From Microcaldota archaeon (GTDB lineage: Archaea > Micrarchaeota > Micrarchaeia > Anstonellales > Anstonellaceae), in the NCBI GenBank assembly GCA_026413965.1, contig JAOAJY010000005.1, forward strand, positions 1 to 40,359: a stretch of DNA of 40,359 bases, written 5' to 3'. Within the stretch, counting starts at the first letter, position 1; the number at the start of each line of letters is the position of its first letter. Both the position numbers and the translations under genes were made by a program. Below are positions 32,701 to 39,856 of this stretch, piece after piece. The notes beneath the pieces are model-generated. The model did no database searches, was not told where the DNA came from, and saw only the letters and a list, made by a program, of their open reading frames with translations.

Positions 32701-34032
32701 ATGAGAAAACCCAAGCCCAAAGACCAGCTAATTTATGTTCCTGCGGAGTTCAAGCGGAAGGGGCACCCTGACCGGCTGGCAGACTCAATAGCCTCTGCCG
32801 CAGGGGCTTGGCTTTTGGAGCTGGATCCATCAGCAAGGTTCGACATCCAAGTCACCGCGCACTTTGGGCCAATTTTGATCAAGGACGAAAAAGGCAATTC
32901 AGCGGCATCCTACAATCCCTCCCCAGTGGTTTTCATGTGCGGGCAGGTTGAGACCTCTGCAAAATGCGAAGCCTATCTGGAGAAAATGGAGCAAGCCGCG
33001 AGGTATTCTTTTGTGCAGGCAGGCTATGGCGCACAAAATTTTTTTGACCCCAAAGACATATTGGTGATAAGCAGCTTCAACAGGCAATCGCCTGATATAG
33101 CAGCTGGGATAAAAAGGAAAGGCAAGCAGGGAGCAGGGGATGCGACAATCTCGATTGCTTATGCAAGCAACCAGACTTCCAACCATCTCAACGCTTCGCA
33201 TGCCCTTGCGCTTGAGATAAACAGGCTGCTTGACGAGGCTTTTGCGTTTGGCTGGATAGATGGGCTTCAGCCTGATGGCAAAGCCCAGGTGGAGGTTGGG
33301 TTTTGCGGAAGGGAGAAAAGCTTCCCTTTCGGCCCAAAGGCAGCCTCTGACATAGTCGTGGCAGCCCAGCACAGCCCTGGCATTGATATTGGAAAATTCA
33401 GGAAAAAGATAAAGGAGCTTGTTTTTTGCGCAAATGATTCTCTTTTGAGCCTTGCTGGAAAGGCGCTTGGCCTGATAAGCAAAAGCACAAGGATAGTGGT
33501 GAATGGCGCAGGCGATTTTTCAGTAGGCGGGACAATGGCTGACACAGGGGTCAATGGCAGGATGGATTCCCTTTATGTTTCAGGCTCAAGCAGGACGTAT
33601 GGCGGCGGCCTGCTTGTTGGGAGGGACATAACAAAGACCGATGTCTCATGCCTGCTTTCTGCCAGGCTCATTGCCATACAGCTTGTGAATGGCTTTGCGG
33701 AGGATGCAGAAGTCAAGATAACTTATGCCATAGGGGCGACAGAGCCAGAGTCCGTCATCGTCACCGCAAGAGGCTCTCCGTATTCTGACAAGCAGCTTTC
33801 TGCTGCTGTCCAGAAGACTTTTGATTTGAGCCCTGAGGGGATGAAAAGCCTCCTTAGGCTGAATGCCGAGGATTTCCTGTCGATATCCAAAAACGGCTTC
33901 ATAGGGGTGCCTGCCAACGGCTCGCACAAGTGGGAGGAGGCAGATTATGAAAAAATCCGAATACTAAAGTCGCATCTTAAGAGAGGGGCTGCTGTGCCTT
34001 CAGGCTTTGAGGCTAAAGCATTGAGAAGATAG
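32701..34032 (+). CDS. Highly diverged MetK paralogue (S-adenosylmethionine synthetase-like)
   Basis: This 443-residue protein follows MetK from end to end: GHPDRLADS (21-29), SPDIAAG (130-136), GAGDATISIAYA (144-155), PDGKAQVEVGF (191-201), AAQH (221-224), VNGAGDFSVGGTMADTGVNG (267-286) and GGGLLVGRDITKTD (301-314). Several active-site positions differ. GHPDK is GHPDR; the glutamate of MetK's ETL/ETY segment is missing; GRK is GRM; SGKDP is VGRDI; the Arg after VD is lost. Conserved are the Asp of GAGD, the Lys of PDGK, the Asp and Arg of ADTG-GR, and the Lys and Asp of TKTD. It carries insertions and a longer C terminus. It may use other substrates, or pair with MetK, whose sites form at the dimer interface. 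Confidence 0.85.
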   Translation: MRKPKPKDQLIYVPAEFKRKGHPDRLADSIASAAGAWLLELDPSARFDIQVTAHFGPILIKDEKGNSAASYNPSPVVFMCGQVETSAKCEAYLEKMEQAARYSFVQAGYGAQNFFDPKDILVISSFNRQSPDIAAGIKRKGKQGAGDATISIAYASNQTSNHLNASHALALEINRLLDEAFAFGWIDGLQPDGKAQVEVGFCGREKSFPFGPKAASDIVVAAQHSPGIDIGKFRKKIKELVFCANDSLLSLAGKALGLISKSTRIVVNGAGDFSVGGTMADTGVNGRMDSLYVSGSSRTYGGGLLVGRDITKTDVSCLLSARLIAIQLVNGFAEDAEVKITYAIGATEPESVIVTARGSPYSDKQLSAAVQKTFDLSPEGMKSLLRLNAEDFLSISKNGFIGVPANGSHKWEEADYEKIRILKSHLKRGAAVPSGFEAKALRR

Positions 34033-34045
34033 CCATCCGCAACGC

Positions 34046-34055
34046 TTTTTTAAAT
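34046..34055 (+). promoter_or_regulatory. TATA element of tRNA-Arg
   Basis: TTTTTTAAAT is centred about 25 bp before the first base of the tRNA at 34076. Confidence 0.55.
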
Positions 34056-34075
34056 GCTGATTATCTATAACCTCT

Positions 34076-34180
34076 GCCCTCGTGGTATAACTTGGATAGC
34101 ATGCGAGCTTGCGGTGGTCTGGGCTTTGCTGCCCAAGCCGCAGAAAGCTTGAGATCAGGGTTCAAATCCCTGCGAGGGCG
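34076..34180 (+). tRNA. tRNA-Arg(GCG) with a 31-base intron
   Basis: Acceptor GCCCTCG/CGAGGGC, anticodon stem CGAGC/GCTTG, T arm CAGGG-TTCAAAT-CCCTG and discriminator G are intact. The anticodon loop is interrupted at the canonical 37/38 position. A bulge-helix-bulge is visible: outer helix CGAGC/GCTTG, central 4-bp helix TTGC/GCAG, bulges GGT and AAA, and an inner helix GGTCTGGGC/GCCCAAGCC with one mismatch. Cutting after the second base of each bulge leaves loop TTGCGGA, so the anticodon is GCG. A20 in the D loop agrees with arginine identity. The D stem is weak (G-U, U-A, A-C, U-G). CCA is not encoded. Confidence 0.88.
34115..34145 (+). other. tRNA-Arg intron, canonical 37/38 position
   Basis: Thirty-one bases between G37 and A38, bounded by the two 3-base bulges of a bulge-helix-bulge motif and containing a hairpin with loop TTTGCT. 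It would be removed by the archaeal tRNA splicing endonuclease. Confidence 0.82.
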
Positions 34181-34195
34181 CTGGAGGTGCTTGCG

Positions 34196-34258
34196 ATGAG
34201 GAAGGGAAAGAAATCTGCGACAAGAAGGCAGTCAAGAAAAAGGGCAAAATCAAATTAG
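34196..34258 (+). CDS. Candidate 20-residue, very basic microprotein
   Basis: An ATG at 34196 opens 20 codons (MRKGKKSATRRQSRKRAKSN) before TAG. Ten of 20 residues are Lys or Arg. A near-perfect Shine-Dalgarno, GGAGGTG at 34183-34189, lies 6 bases before the ATG, one of the strongest ribosome sites in the window. It starts 15 bases after the tRNA-Arg gene and ends 15 bases before crtB. The composition recalls very small basic ribosomal proteins such as L41e, but there is no alignable identity to claim. Alternatively it is a leader peptide for crtB. Confidence 0.45.
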   Translation: MRKGKKSATRRQSRKRAKSN

Positions 34259-34273
34259 GATGGAAATGGTTTC

Positions 34274-35098
34274 ATGCATGCGACCCAGCAGGATTTCCAG
34301 CACTGCAGAAGCATACTCAAAAGAGGCTCCAAGACCTTTTTCTTTTCCTCAAAGATACTTCCAAGAGGCAGCGAAAAGCCGTTCTGGGCAGTCTATGCTT
34401 TCTGCAGGAAAAGCGACGATATAATAGATGAGGGGAATTTGCCCAAAAAAATCCGGGCAGAGAGGCTTTCGCAGTGGAGAGGCGAGCTTCTTAGGGCTTA
34501 CCGCGGGCAGAAAAGCAGCGACCCGGTAATCCGCGCCTTCGCCCAAACTGCCATGGAGTATTCCATACCAAAGTCTTACCCGCTCACGCTCCTTCGCGGC
34601 GTCTCATCCGACTTGCTTGGGGAAGAAATCAGGACTTTTTCCCAGCTTCGCTCCTACTGCTACTCAGTGGCATCTGTTGTGGGGCTGATGCTTCTTTGCG
34701 TCATGAGGGTGAAGTCCAAGAAGGCAAAAAAGCATGCCATCAATCTGGGGATTGCAATGCAGCTTACCAACATAATAAGGGACGTGGCAGAGGACATGCG
34801 CATGGGAAGGGTATATCTTCCAACAAAGGATTTGGAGGCGCACGGGCTTGTCCGCAAGGACATCCGCCCCAACATGCCTGCTGAAAAAAGGGAGCGCCTG
34901 CGAAAGCTCATAGCTTTTGAATGCAGGAGGGCAAGGCATTACTACAGCCTATCTGTGCAAGGGCTCTCTCTCCTCCCAAAAGAGCTGAGGATAGCCATCG
35001 CCACAGCATCCGCGCTGTACTCCAAGATACTTGATAAGGTGCAAAAGTCCGGGCACGATGTCTTCAGTGCGCAAAAGCTGTCTTCCGCCATGACTTAA
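34274..35098 (+). CDS. crtB: Phytoene synthase (squalene/phytoene synthase family)
   Basis: A 274-residue head-to-head prenyl synthase that condenses two geranylgeranyl diphosphates to phytoene. Both Asp-rich motifs are present, as RKSDDIIDE near residues 45-53 and NIIRDVAEDMRMGRVYLP near 170-187, with the substrate segment SKTFFFSSKILP at the N terminus and YCYSVASVVGLM in the middle. GGATGG lies about 10 bases before ATG 34274. It converges on crtYd, overlapping by 4 bases. With crtI and crtYcd it completes a route to a cyclised C40 carotenoid. Confidence 0.92.
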   Translation: MHATQQDFQHCRSILKRGSKTFFFSSKILPRGSEKPFWAVYAFCRKSDDIIDEGNLPKKIRAERLSQWRGELLRAYRGQKSSDPVIRAFAQTAMEYSIPKSYPLTLLRGVSSDLLGEEIRTFSQLRSYCYSVASVVGLMLLCVMRVKSKKAKKHAINLGIAMQLTNIIRDVAEDMRMGRVYLPTKDLEAHGLVRKDIRPNMPAEKRERLRKLIAFECRRARHYYSLSVQGLSLLPKELRIAIATASALYSKILDKVQKSGHDVFSAQKLSSAMT

Positions 35099-35373
35099 GC
35101 TTCTGCTTTGCTTTCCCAAAGGATTATTGTTGCAAGCATGAGCGACAGCCCAAACGCCAAATTCTCCAAAGGTATGAATGGCAAAAAGATTCCAAGCGTG
35201 TGCGAGCGGCTGAAGCTCCAAAGGCCTGCCGCAGTCATCAGGTTGTCGAACACCAGCTGGAATGAAAGCGAAATGGCGGATGCAAGAAGAAGAGGGGCAA
35301 GCTGAATTTTTTGCCGCAAAGCTGCATAAATGAGGGCAAAGGCAACAAGTGCAGAAACGATTGTGTATTCCAT
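35095..35373 (-). CDS. crtYd: Lycopene cyclase, subunit d (C-terminal half of the CrtYcd/CarR type)
   Basis: A 92-residue membrane protein with three spans (MEYTIVSALVAFALIYAAL, IQLAPLLLASAISLSFQLVF, LPFIPLENLAFGLSLMLATI). It matches one lycopene cyclase domain; the family motif PxEE appears as PLEN. In bacteria with split cyclases, CrtYc and CrtYd act together to form the beta-ionone rings of beta-carotene. ATG 35373 is chosen because it lies 1 base after the crtYc stop; the track start at 35589 would run far into crtYc. Confidence 0.82.
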   Translation of the reverse strand: MEYTIVSALVAFALIYAALRQKIQLAPLLLASAISLSFQLVFDNLMTAAGLWSFSRSHTLGIFLPFIPLENLAFGLSLMLATIILWESKAEA

Positions 35374-35374
35374 G

Positions 35375-35692
35375 CTATCCGCCTTTTCCAGAGGCAGCCT
35401 TCTTTGCAGCCTCCCAAACCACCACATAAAAGAAAGGTATGACCAAGAAAAAAGCAAGCTCCTCAATAGGCTGGTTGAGGATGATGATGCCTGACATTTT
35501 ATCCAACCCAAAGCTCCAATGCCCCCTCTCAACTGCGGCGATGTCCCAAAGCACAAATATGGCGAATACAGGAAGCACTGCTTCGGCAAATCTCCGCAAG
35601 CTGATGCGCATTTTCAGGGCAGAAGCCATCAGCAAGGAAGAAAACAAAACCAAGGCAAGATACCCCAGGTAATAAAACCAGCCCATTTTCAT
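35375..35692 (-). CDS. crtYc: Lycopene cyclase, subunit c (N-terminal half)
   Basis: A 105-residue membrane protein with spans at WFYYLGYLALVLFSSLLMAS, AVLPVFAIFVLWDIAAV and LAFFLVIPFFYVVVWE. The cyclase motif is intact in IILNQPIEELAFFLV (PIEE), preceded by GHWSFGLDKMSG. It starts with a 4-base ATGA overlap on the crtI stop, and crtYd follows after 1 base, so the three genes form one translation-coupled operon. The product would work on lycopene at the membrane. Confidence 0.85.
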   Translation of the reverse strand: MKMGWFYYLGYLALVLFSSLLMASALKMRISLRRFAEAVLPVFAIFVLWDIAAVERGHWSFGLDKMSGIIILNQPIEELAFFLVIPFFYVVVWEAAKKAASGKGG

Positions 35693-37170
35693 CCCAGCCC
35701 AAAATCATCCCTGAACCTTTTCTCTATAAGCTCAGCTGAAAGCAGGACAATAGGTATGCCGCTTCCTGGATGGGTGCTTGCCCCTACAAAATAAAGCCTC
35801 TTTATCTTCCGGTCTTTGTTTGGGGGGCGGAATGCTGCAGACTGCAGAAGGTGGGGCGAAAGCCCGAACGTTGCGCCATTCTCCAAGCCGTAAGCCTCTT
35901 TCCAGTCATAAGGCGTGAAAACCCTTTCCATTACTATCCTCTTTTCTATGTCCTTCACCCCTATCTCTTCCAGCTTTCGCAGGGCAATTTCCCTAAGCTT
36001 TGGGGCCTCCTTTTTCCAGTCTATGCCTGATGAGAGGTTTGGGACAGGAATCAAGACGTATATGATGCTTTTGCCCTCTGGGGCAAGCGAAGAGTCGTGC
36101 GCGCAGGGATTGGCTATGTAAATGCCTGGCTTTTGCGGCATGGCTTTCCTGTCAAATATGTCCTCAAATGTTTTCAGATAGTCGCTTGGGAGAATGAATG
36201 AATGGTGCGGAAGCCCAACTTCGCCTTCTATCCCAAGATAAAGCATGAATGCTGAGCAGGATGTTTTGAGGGACAGGACTTTGGAGTCCGTCATGTGCGG
36301 CCGGTGGCGCTCATCTATCAGGCGAAGATATGTATAAGGCAAGTCCGCATTGGATATCACTGCGTCAGCCTCTGCTTTTGTTCCGTCAGCAAGCGCCAAT
36401 CCTTTTGCTACGCCATCCTCAACCATTATCCTTTCCACGCCTCTTGAGGTGTGAATCCTCACCCCCAGCTCATTGCATAGGGCAATCAGCGCTTCGGCAA
36501 TTGAGTAAAGCCCTCCTTTGGGATACCATACTCCTTCTGTGAATTCCACATAGGGTATCAGCCCATAGACCGCAGGTAGCTTGGTTGGAGCAGCGCCTAT
36601 ATAGACTGATTGCAGCGAAAAGGCTATCCTCACTCGCGGGTCTGAAAAATAATCTCCGGTTTTTGAGTACATGTCCCTTAGGGCTCCGCTTGAAAGCAGG
36701 GCAGATATGCTCCGCAAGCTCAGCATGTCCAAAGGGGAGTCAAAGTTCTTCTCTATGAACTCGCTGAGGGCTATTTGGTAATATTTCCTGTAGTCCGCAA
36801 GGTATCGCGAGTAGGCATCTGCGTCTTTTTTTGAAATCTTTGATATTTCCTCTATCATTTTTTTCGCATCTGAGCTGGGCTCAATCCGGCTTCCATCCTC
36901 AAAGTATATCCGATATATCGGGTGAAGCTGCTTGAGCTCCAAATAGTCCTCCATTTTCCTGCCCAGGTCCTCAAAAAGCCTCCTTAGCACCCAAGGCATG
37001 AGGAGAAGCGTTGGGCCAGTGTCCACCCTAAAGCCGTTTTCCTGGAAGTTGGACAGCCTGCCTCCTGCTTTGCTGTTCTTTTCGTATATCTCAACTTCGC
37101 ATCCAAGCTTGGCAAGCCTGCAGGCAGATGCCATGCCTCCAACGCCTGCCCCTATTATTGCGACTTTCAT
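35689..37170 (-). CDS. crtI: Phytoene desaturase
   Basis: A 493-residue FAD enzyme converting phytoene to lycopene. The N-terminal dinucleotide fold KVAIIGAGVGGMASACRLAK is followed by AGGRLSNFQENGFRVDTGPTLL. Further CrtI features are VEFTEGVWYPKGGLYSIAEAL, ADAVISNADLPYTY, and the C-terminal FAD motif LYFVGASTHPGSGIPIVLLS. GGGAG precedes ATG 37170. The gene leads the crtI-crtYc-crtYd operon and is divergent from the oxidoreductase genes, with a palindromic TATA element midway. Confidence 0.95.
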   Translation of the reverse strand: MKVAIIGAGVGGMASACRLAKLGCEVEIYEKNSKAGGRLSNFQENGFRVDTGPTLLLMPWVLRRLFEDLGRKMEDYLELKQLHPIYRIYFEDGSRIEPSSDAKKMIEEISKISKKDADAYSRYLADYRKYYQIALSEFIEKNFDSPLDMLSLRSISALLSSGALRDMYSKTGDYFSDPRVRIAFSLQSVYIGAAPTKLPAVYGLIPYVEFTEGVWYPKGGLYSIAEALIALCNELGVRIHTSRGVERIMVEDGVAKGLALADGTKAEADAVISNADLPYTYLRLIDERHRPHMTDSKVLSLKTSCSAFMLYLGIEGEVGLPHHSFILPSDYLKTFEDIFDRKAMPQKPGIYIANPCAHDSSLAPEGKSIIYVLIPVPNLSSGIDWKKEAPKLREIALRKLEEIGVKDIEKRIVMERVFTPYDWKEAYGLENGATFGLSPHLLQSAAFRPPNKDRKIKRLYFVGASTHPGSGIPIVLLSAELIEKRFRDDFGLG

Positions 37171-37198
37171 GCTCTCCCTACGTCAATTGTTGAAAACA

Positions 37199-37212
37199 AC
37201 ATTTATTAATGT
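37199..37212. promoter_or_regulatory. Near-palindromic TATA core between crtI and korA
   Basis: ACATTTATTAATGT is close to its own reverse complement. Its centre, 37205.5, lies exactly midway (35.5 bp) between ATG 37170 (crtI) and ATG 37241 (korA), so both genes may use it. Confidence 0.55.
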
Positions 37213-37240
37213 GAATACGAAGGGAATAAAGGCGGCAGGA

Positions 37241-38998
37241 ATGAGCATGCAGGCAGTCAACAAGCTCAATTTCATGGTAGGTGGCCCAGCAGGCACAGGA
37301 GTTGCCACTATGGGGCTTCTTTTCGCAAAGTGCCTCCAGCGTTCTGGGCTGGAAGTCTACGGGACAAATGACTATCCTTCCTTGATAAAAGGCGGGCACA
37401 ACACCTACATGGTGGCAGCCTCCACCGAGCCGATTACAGGGATAGTCGGCAAATTCGATATCCTGATTGCTCTTGACAAAACCACAATAGAAAGGCATCT
37501 TCACGAGCTTTCAGAGGGCGCGGCAGTCATTTATGACTCCAACAAAGTCAAAGATGCCGAGTCGCTTGCCCAAGGGAAAAATCTGGTTTTCTTGGGTGCT
37601 CCGCTCACAAAGATGGCTGCTGAGGCAGGCGGGGAGATAATGTTCAACACAGTTGCCCTAGGCGCATCAATGGGGTTATTGTCGCTTGACTTTGGGATAA
37701 TTGAGAACATGCTCAACAAGATATGGGCGCGCAAGGGCAAGAAAGTGGCAGACGCAAACATAGCAGCCGCAAAAGCGGGTTACGATTTCTCCAAGTCAGC
37801 GCTCAAGTCGCCTTTCAAGATACGCGTGGAGTTTGTCAAGCGCGAAAAGACCATGTTCATAAACGGAAACGAGGCAGCTGTCCTTGGGGCAATCAAGGCA
37901 GGATGCAAATTCGTCGCAGAATACCCAATGAGCCCCTCATCCTCCATCCTGCACCTGATGGCAGGGCATGAGAGGGATTTTGGCATAATAGTCAAGCAGA
38001 CAGAGGATGAGATTGCCGCAGCGAACATGATTGCAGCCGCAGGGTTTGCAGGGGTGCGGAGCATGACTGCAACCTCTGGCGGCGGGTTTTCCCTTATGGT
38101 TGAGGCTTTGGGTATGATGGGCATAATGGAGGTTCCATGCGTGATATTCGAGTCGCAGCGCTGCGGGCCTTCCACAGGGCTGCCTACTTACACTGAGCAG
38201 GCAGACTTGCTTTTTGCCCTGCATGCCTCTCAAGGCGAGTTCCCGCGGGTGGTGATTGCTCCAGGCGACCCGGTGGAGTGCTATGTGGAGGCATTCAATG
38301 CGTTCAATCTTGCAGAAAAGGTGCAAACTCCAGTGATAGTGCTTTTGGACAAGTTCTTGTCTGAAACCTCAATCACTGTTGATGATTTCCGGAAGATACC
38401 GCTTAAGGTTGATAGGGGAAAGCTTATGTCTGATTTGGAGATGGAGAAAGCATCAGGGTTCAAAAGGCATGCTTACTCTCCAGACGGAATCTCCCCAAGG
38501 TGCTTGCCTGGCCAAAAGAACGGGATGTATGTTTGCTCATCATACGAGCATGATGAGACTGGCTATACCTCTGAAGACCCTCATGTGCGTGTTGCCATGA
38601 TAGACAAAAGGGCAAGGAAGCTCTCAAGCATACCTCAGGAGATGATTGCCCCAACTTTCTTTGGGGCAGAAGAAAGCCAAGCCCAGCTTCTTTTGGTCTG
38701 CTGGGGCTCCACCAAAATGCCTGCTTTGCAGGCGCTCCGGCTTCTTGAAGCCGAGGGCGTCAAAATCCGCATGATGCACATAAAGTACGCCTCACCATTT
38801 CCTGCGCAGGATGTCCTGCGAGCTTTGCAAAGCGCACGGGATGTTGCCATATTTGAGGGGAATTCGCAAGCCCAAATGCGCTCGCTTATAAGGCAGCAGA
38901 CAGGGTTCTACATAAAGAAGGCTTATTTGAGGTATGACGGGAGGCCGTTTATGCCCGAGGAAATAGCTGAGCAGGTGAAAAAATTCCTTCAGGTGTGA
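37241..38998 (+). CDS. korA: 2-oxoacid:ferredoxin oxidoreductase, fused gamma-alpha subunit
   Basis: A 585-residue protein joining a gamma domain (KLNFMVGGPAGTGVATMGLL, GTNDYPSLIKGGHNTYMV) to an alpha domain that starts near INGNEAAVLGAIKAGCKFVAEYPMSPSSS. The segments KQTEDEIAAANMIAAAGFAG and TATSGGGFSLMVEALGM bind the substrate and TPP with the beta subunit. These enzymes make acyl-CoA from 2-oxoacids (2-oxoglutarate or branched-chain type) with ferredoxin. ATG 37241 is used; the track start 36998 lies inside the divergent crtI. The korB gene follows after 3 bases. The exact 2-oxoacid is not decided by sequence. Confidence 0.9.
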   Translation: MSMQAVNKLNFMVGGPAGTGVATMGLLFAKCLQRSGLEVYGTNDYPSLIKGGHNTYMVAASTEPITGIVGKFDILIALDKTTIERHLHELSEGAAVIYDSNKVKDAESLAQGKNLVFLGAPLTKMAAEAGGEIMFNTVALGASMGLLSLDFGIIENMLNKIWARKGKKVADANIAAAKAGYDFSKSALKSPFKIRVEFVKREKTMFINGNEAAVLGAIKAGCKFVAEYPMSPSSSILHLMAGHERDFGIIVKQTEDEIAAANMIAAAGFAGVRSMTATSGGGFSLMVEALGMMGIMEVPCVIFESQRCGPSTGLPTYTEQADLLFALHASQGEFPRVVIAPGDPVECYVEAFNAFNLAEKVQTPVIVLLDKFLSETSITVDDFRKIPLKVDRGKLMSDLEMEKASGFKRHAYSPDGISPRCLPGQKNGMYVCSSYEHDETGYTSEDPHVRVAMIDKRARKLSSIPQEMIAPTFFGAEESQAQLLLVCWGSTKMPALQALRLLEAEGVKIRMMHIKYASPFPAQDVLRALQSARDVAIFEGNSQAQMRSLIRQQTGFYIKKAYLRYDGRPFMPEEIAEQVKKFLQV

Positions 38999-39001
38999 TT
39001 C

Positions 39002-39856
39002 ATGGTCAGCATCGCGGATTTGAACAACACAAATTGGGTGCAATGGTGCCCTGGATGCGGAGATTTTGGCATTCTGATAGCTTTGAAAGGCGCTCTGGTT
39101 AAGTTGGGGATTGAGCCGCATCAGACAGTGGTGGTGTCTGGAATAGGCTGCGCAGGAAAGCTTCCGCATTACATAAGGACTTATGGCTTTGAGGGCATAC
39201 ACGGAAGGGTTCTGCCTGCTGCCTCCGCAATAAACATGGCAAATGACAGGCTCACAGTTGTGGGCGTGGGAGGGGATGGCGACGGATATGGCATAGGGAT
39301 GGGGCATTTCATACATGCAATGAGAAGGAATTACGACATAGCTTACATTGTCCACAACAACGAAATTTATGGGCTTACAACTGGGCAGACTTCTCCCACA
39401 ACAAAAAAAGGCGTCAAGACCAAATCCACCCCTCACGGCAATATAGAAACAGAAGTCAATCCCATCATGCTTGCCCTTGCCTCTGGAGCCACCTTTGTGG
39501 CAAGGGGCTACTCAGGAGACATACCGCACCTGACCAGCCTGATAGCCGAAGGGATTGCCCACCGAGGATTTGCATTGATTGACGTGCTTCAGCCATGCGT
39601 CACCTGGCGCAAGGATTTGCCGTATGAGCTTTACCAAAAAATGGTCTACAAGCTGGAAAAGGAGGGGCATGACCCAAGCAGCTTTGAGGCGGCAATCAAA
39701 AAGGCGCAGGAGACTGAAAGGTGGCCCATAGGGGTATTCTACAAAACCCAAAAGCCGATTTACACAGACGACATACCATTCATCAAAGAAGAGCCGCTTG
39801 TAAAGCACGACATATCCAATGTGGACATATCCAAATTCATAGAGGAATTCATGTAG
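39002..39856 (+). CDS. korB: 2-oxoacid:ferredoxin oxidoreductase, beta subunit
   Basis: A 284-residue TPP- and [4Fe-4S]-binding subunit. The cluster and TPP features are VQWCPGCGDFGIL, SGIGCAGKLPHYI, GVGGDGDGYGIGMGHFIHAM (GDG motif), and IVHNNEIYGLTTGQTSPTTK closing the TPP site. It pairs with the fused gamma-alpha subunit just upstream. No separate ferredoxin-like delta subunit is present, as is usual for the two-subunit form. Its stop abuts the stop of the next, convergent gene. Confidence 0.94.
   Translation: MVSIADLNNTNWVQWCPGCGDFGILIALKGALVKLGIEPHQTVVVSGIGCAGKLPHYIRTYGFEGIHGRVLPAASAINMANDRLTVVGVGGDGDGYGIGMGHFIHAMRRNYDIAYIVHNNEIYGLTTGQTSPTTKKGVKTKSTPHGNIETEVNPIMLALASGATFVARGYSGDIPHLTSLIAEGIAHRGFALIDVLQPCVTWRKDLPYELYQKMVYKLEKEGHDPSSFEAAIKKAQETERWPIGVFYKTQKPIYTDDIPFIKEEPLVKHDISNVDISKFIEEFM

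Noticed and set aside
34076-34180. tRNA-Asp or tRNA-Cys reading of the intron-containing tRNA
   Set aside because: The GTC and GCA triplets lie inside or across the intron. Only cutting at the two BHB bulges restores a 7-base loop, and that loop has anticodon GCG.
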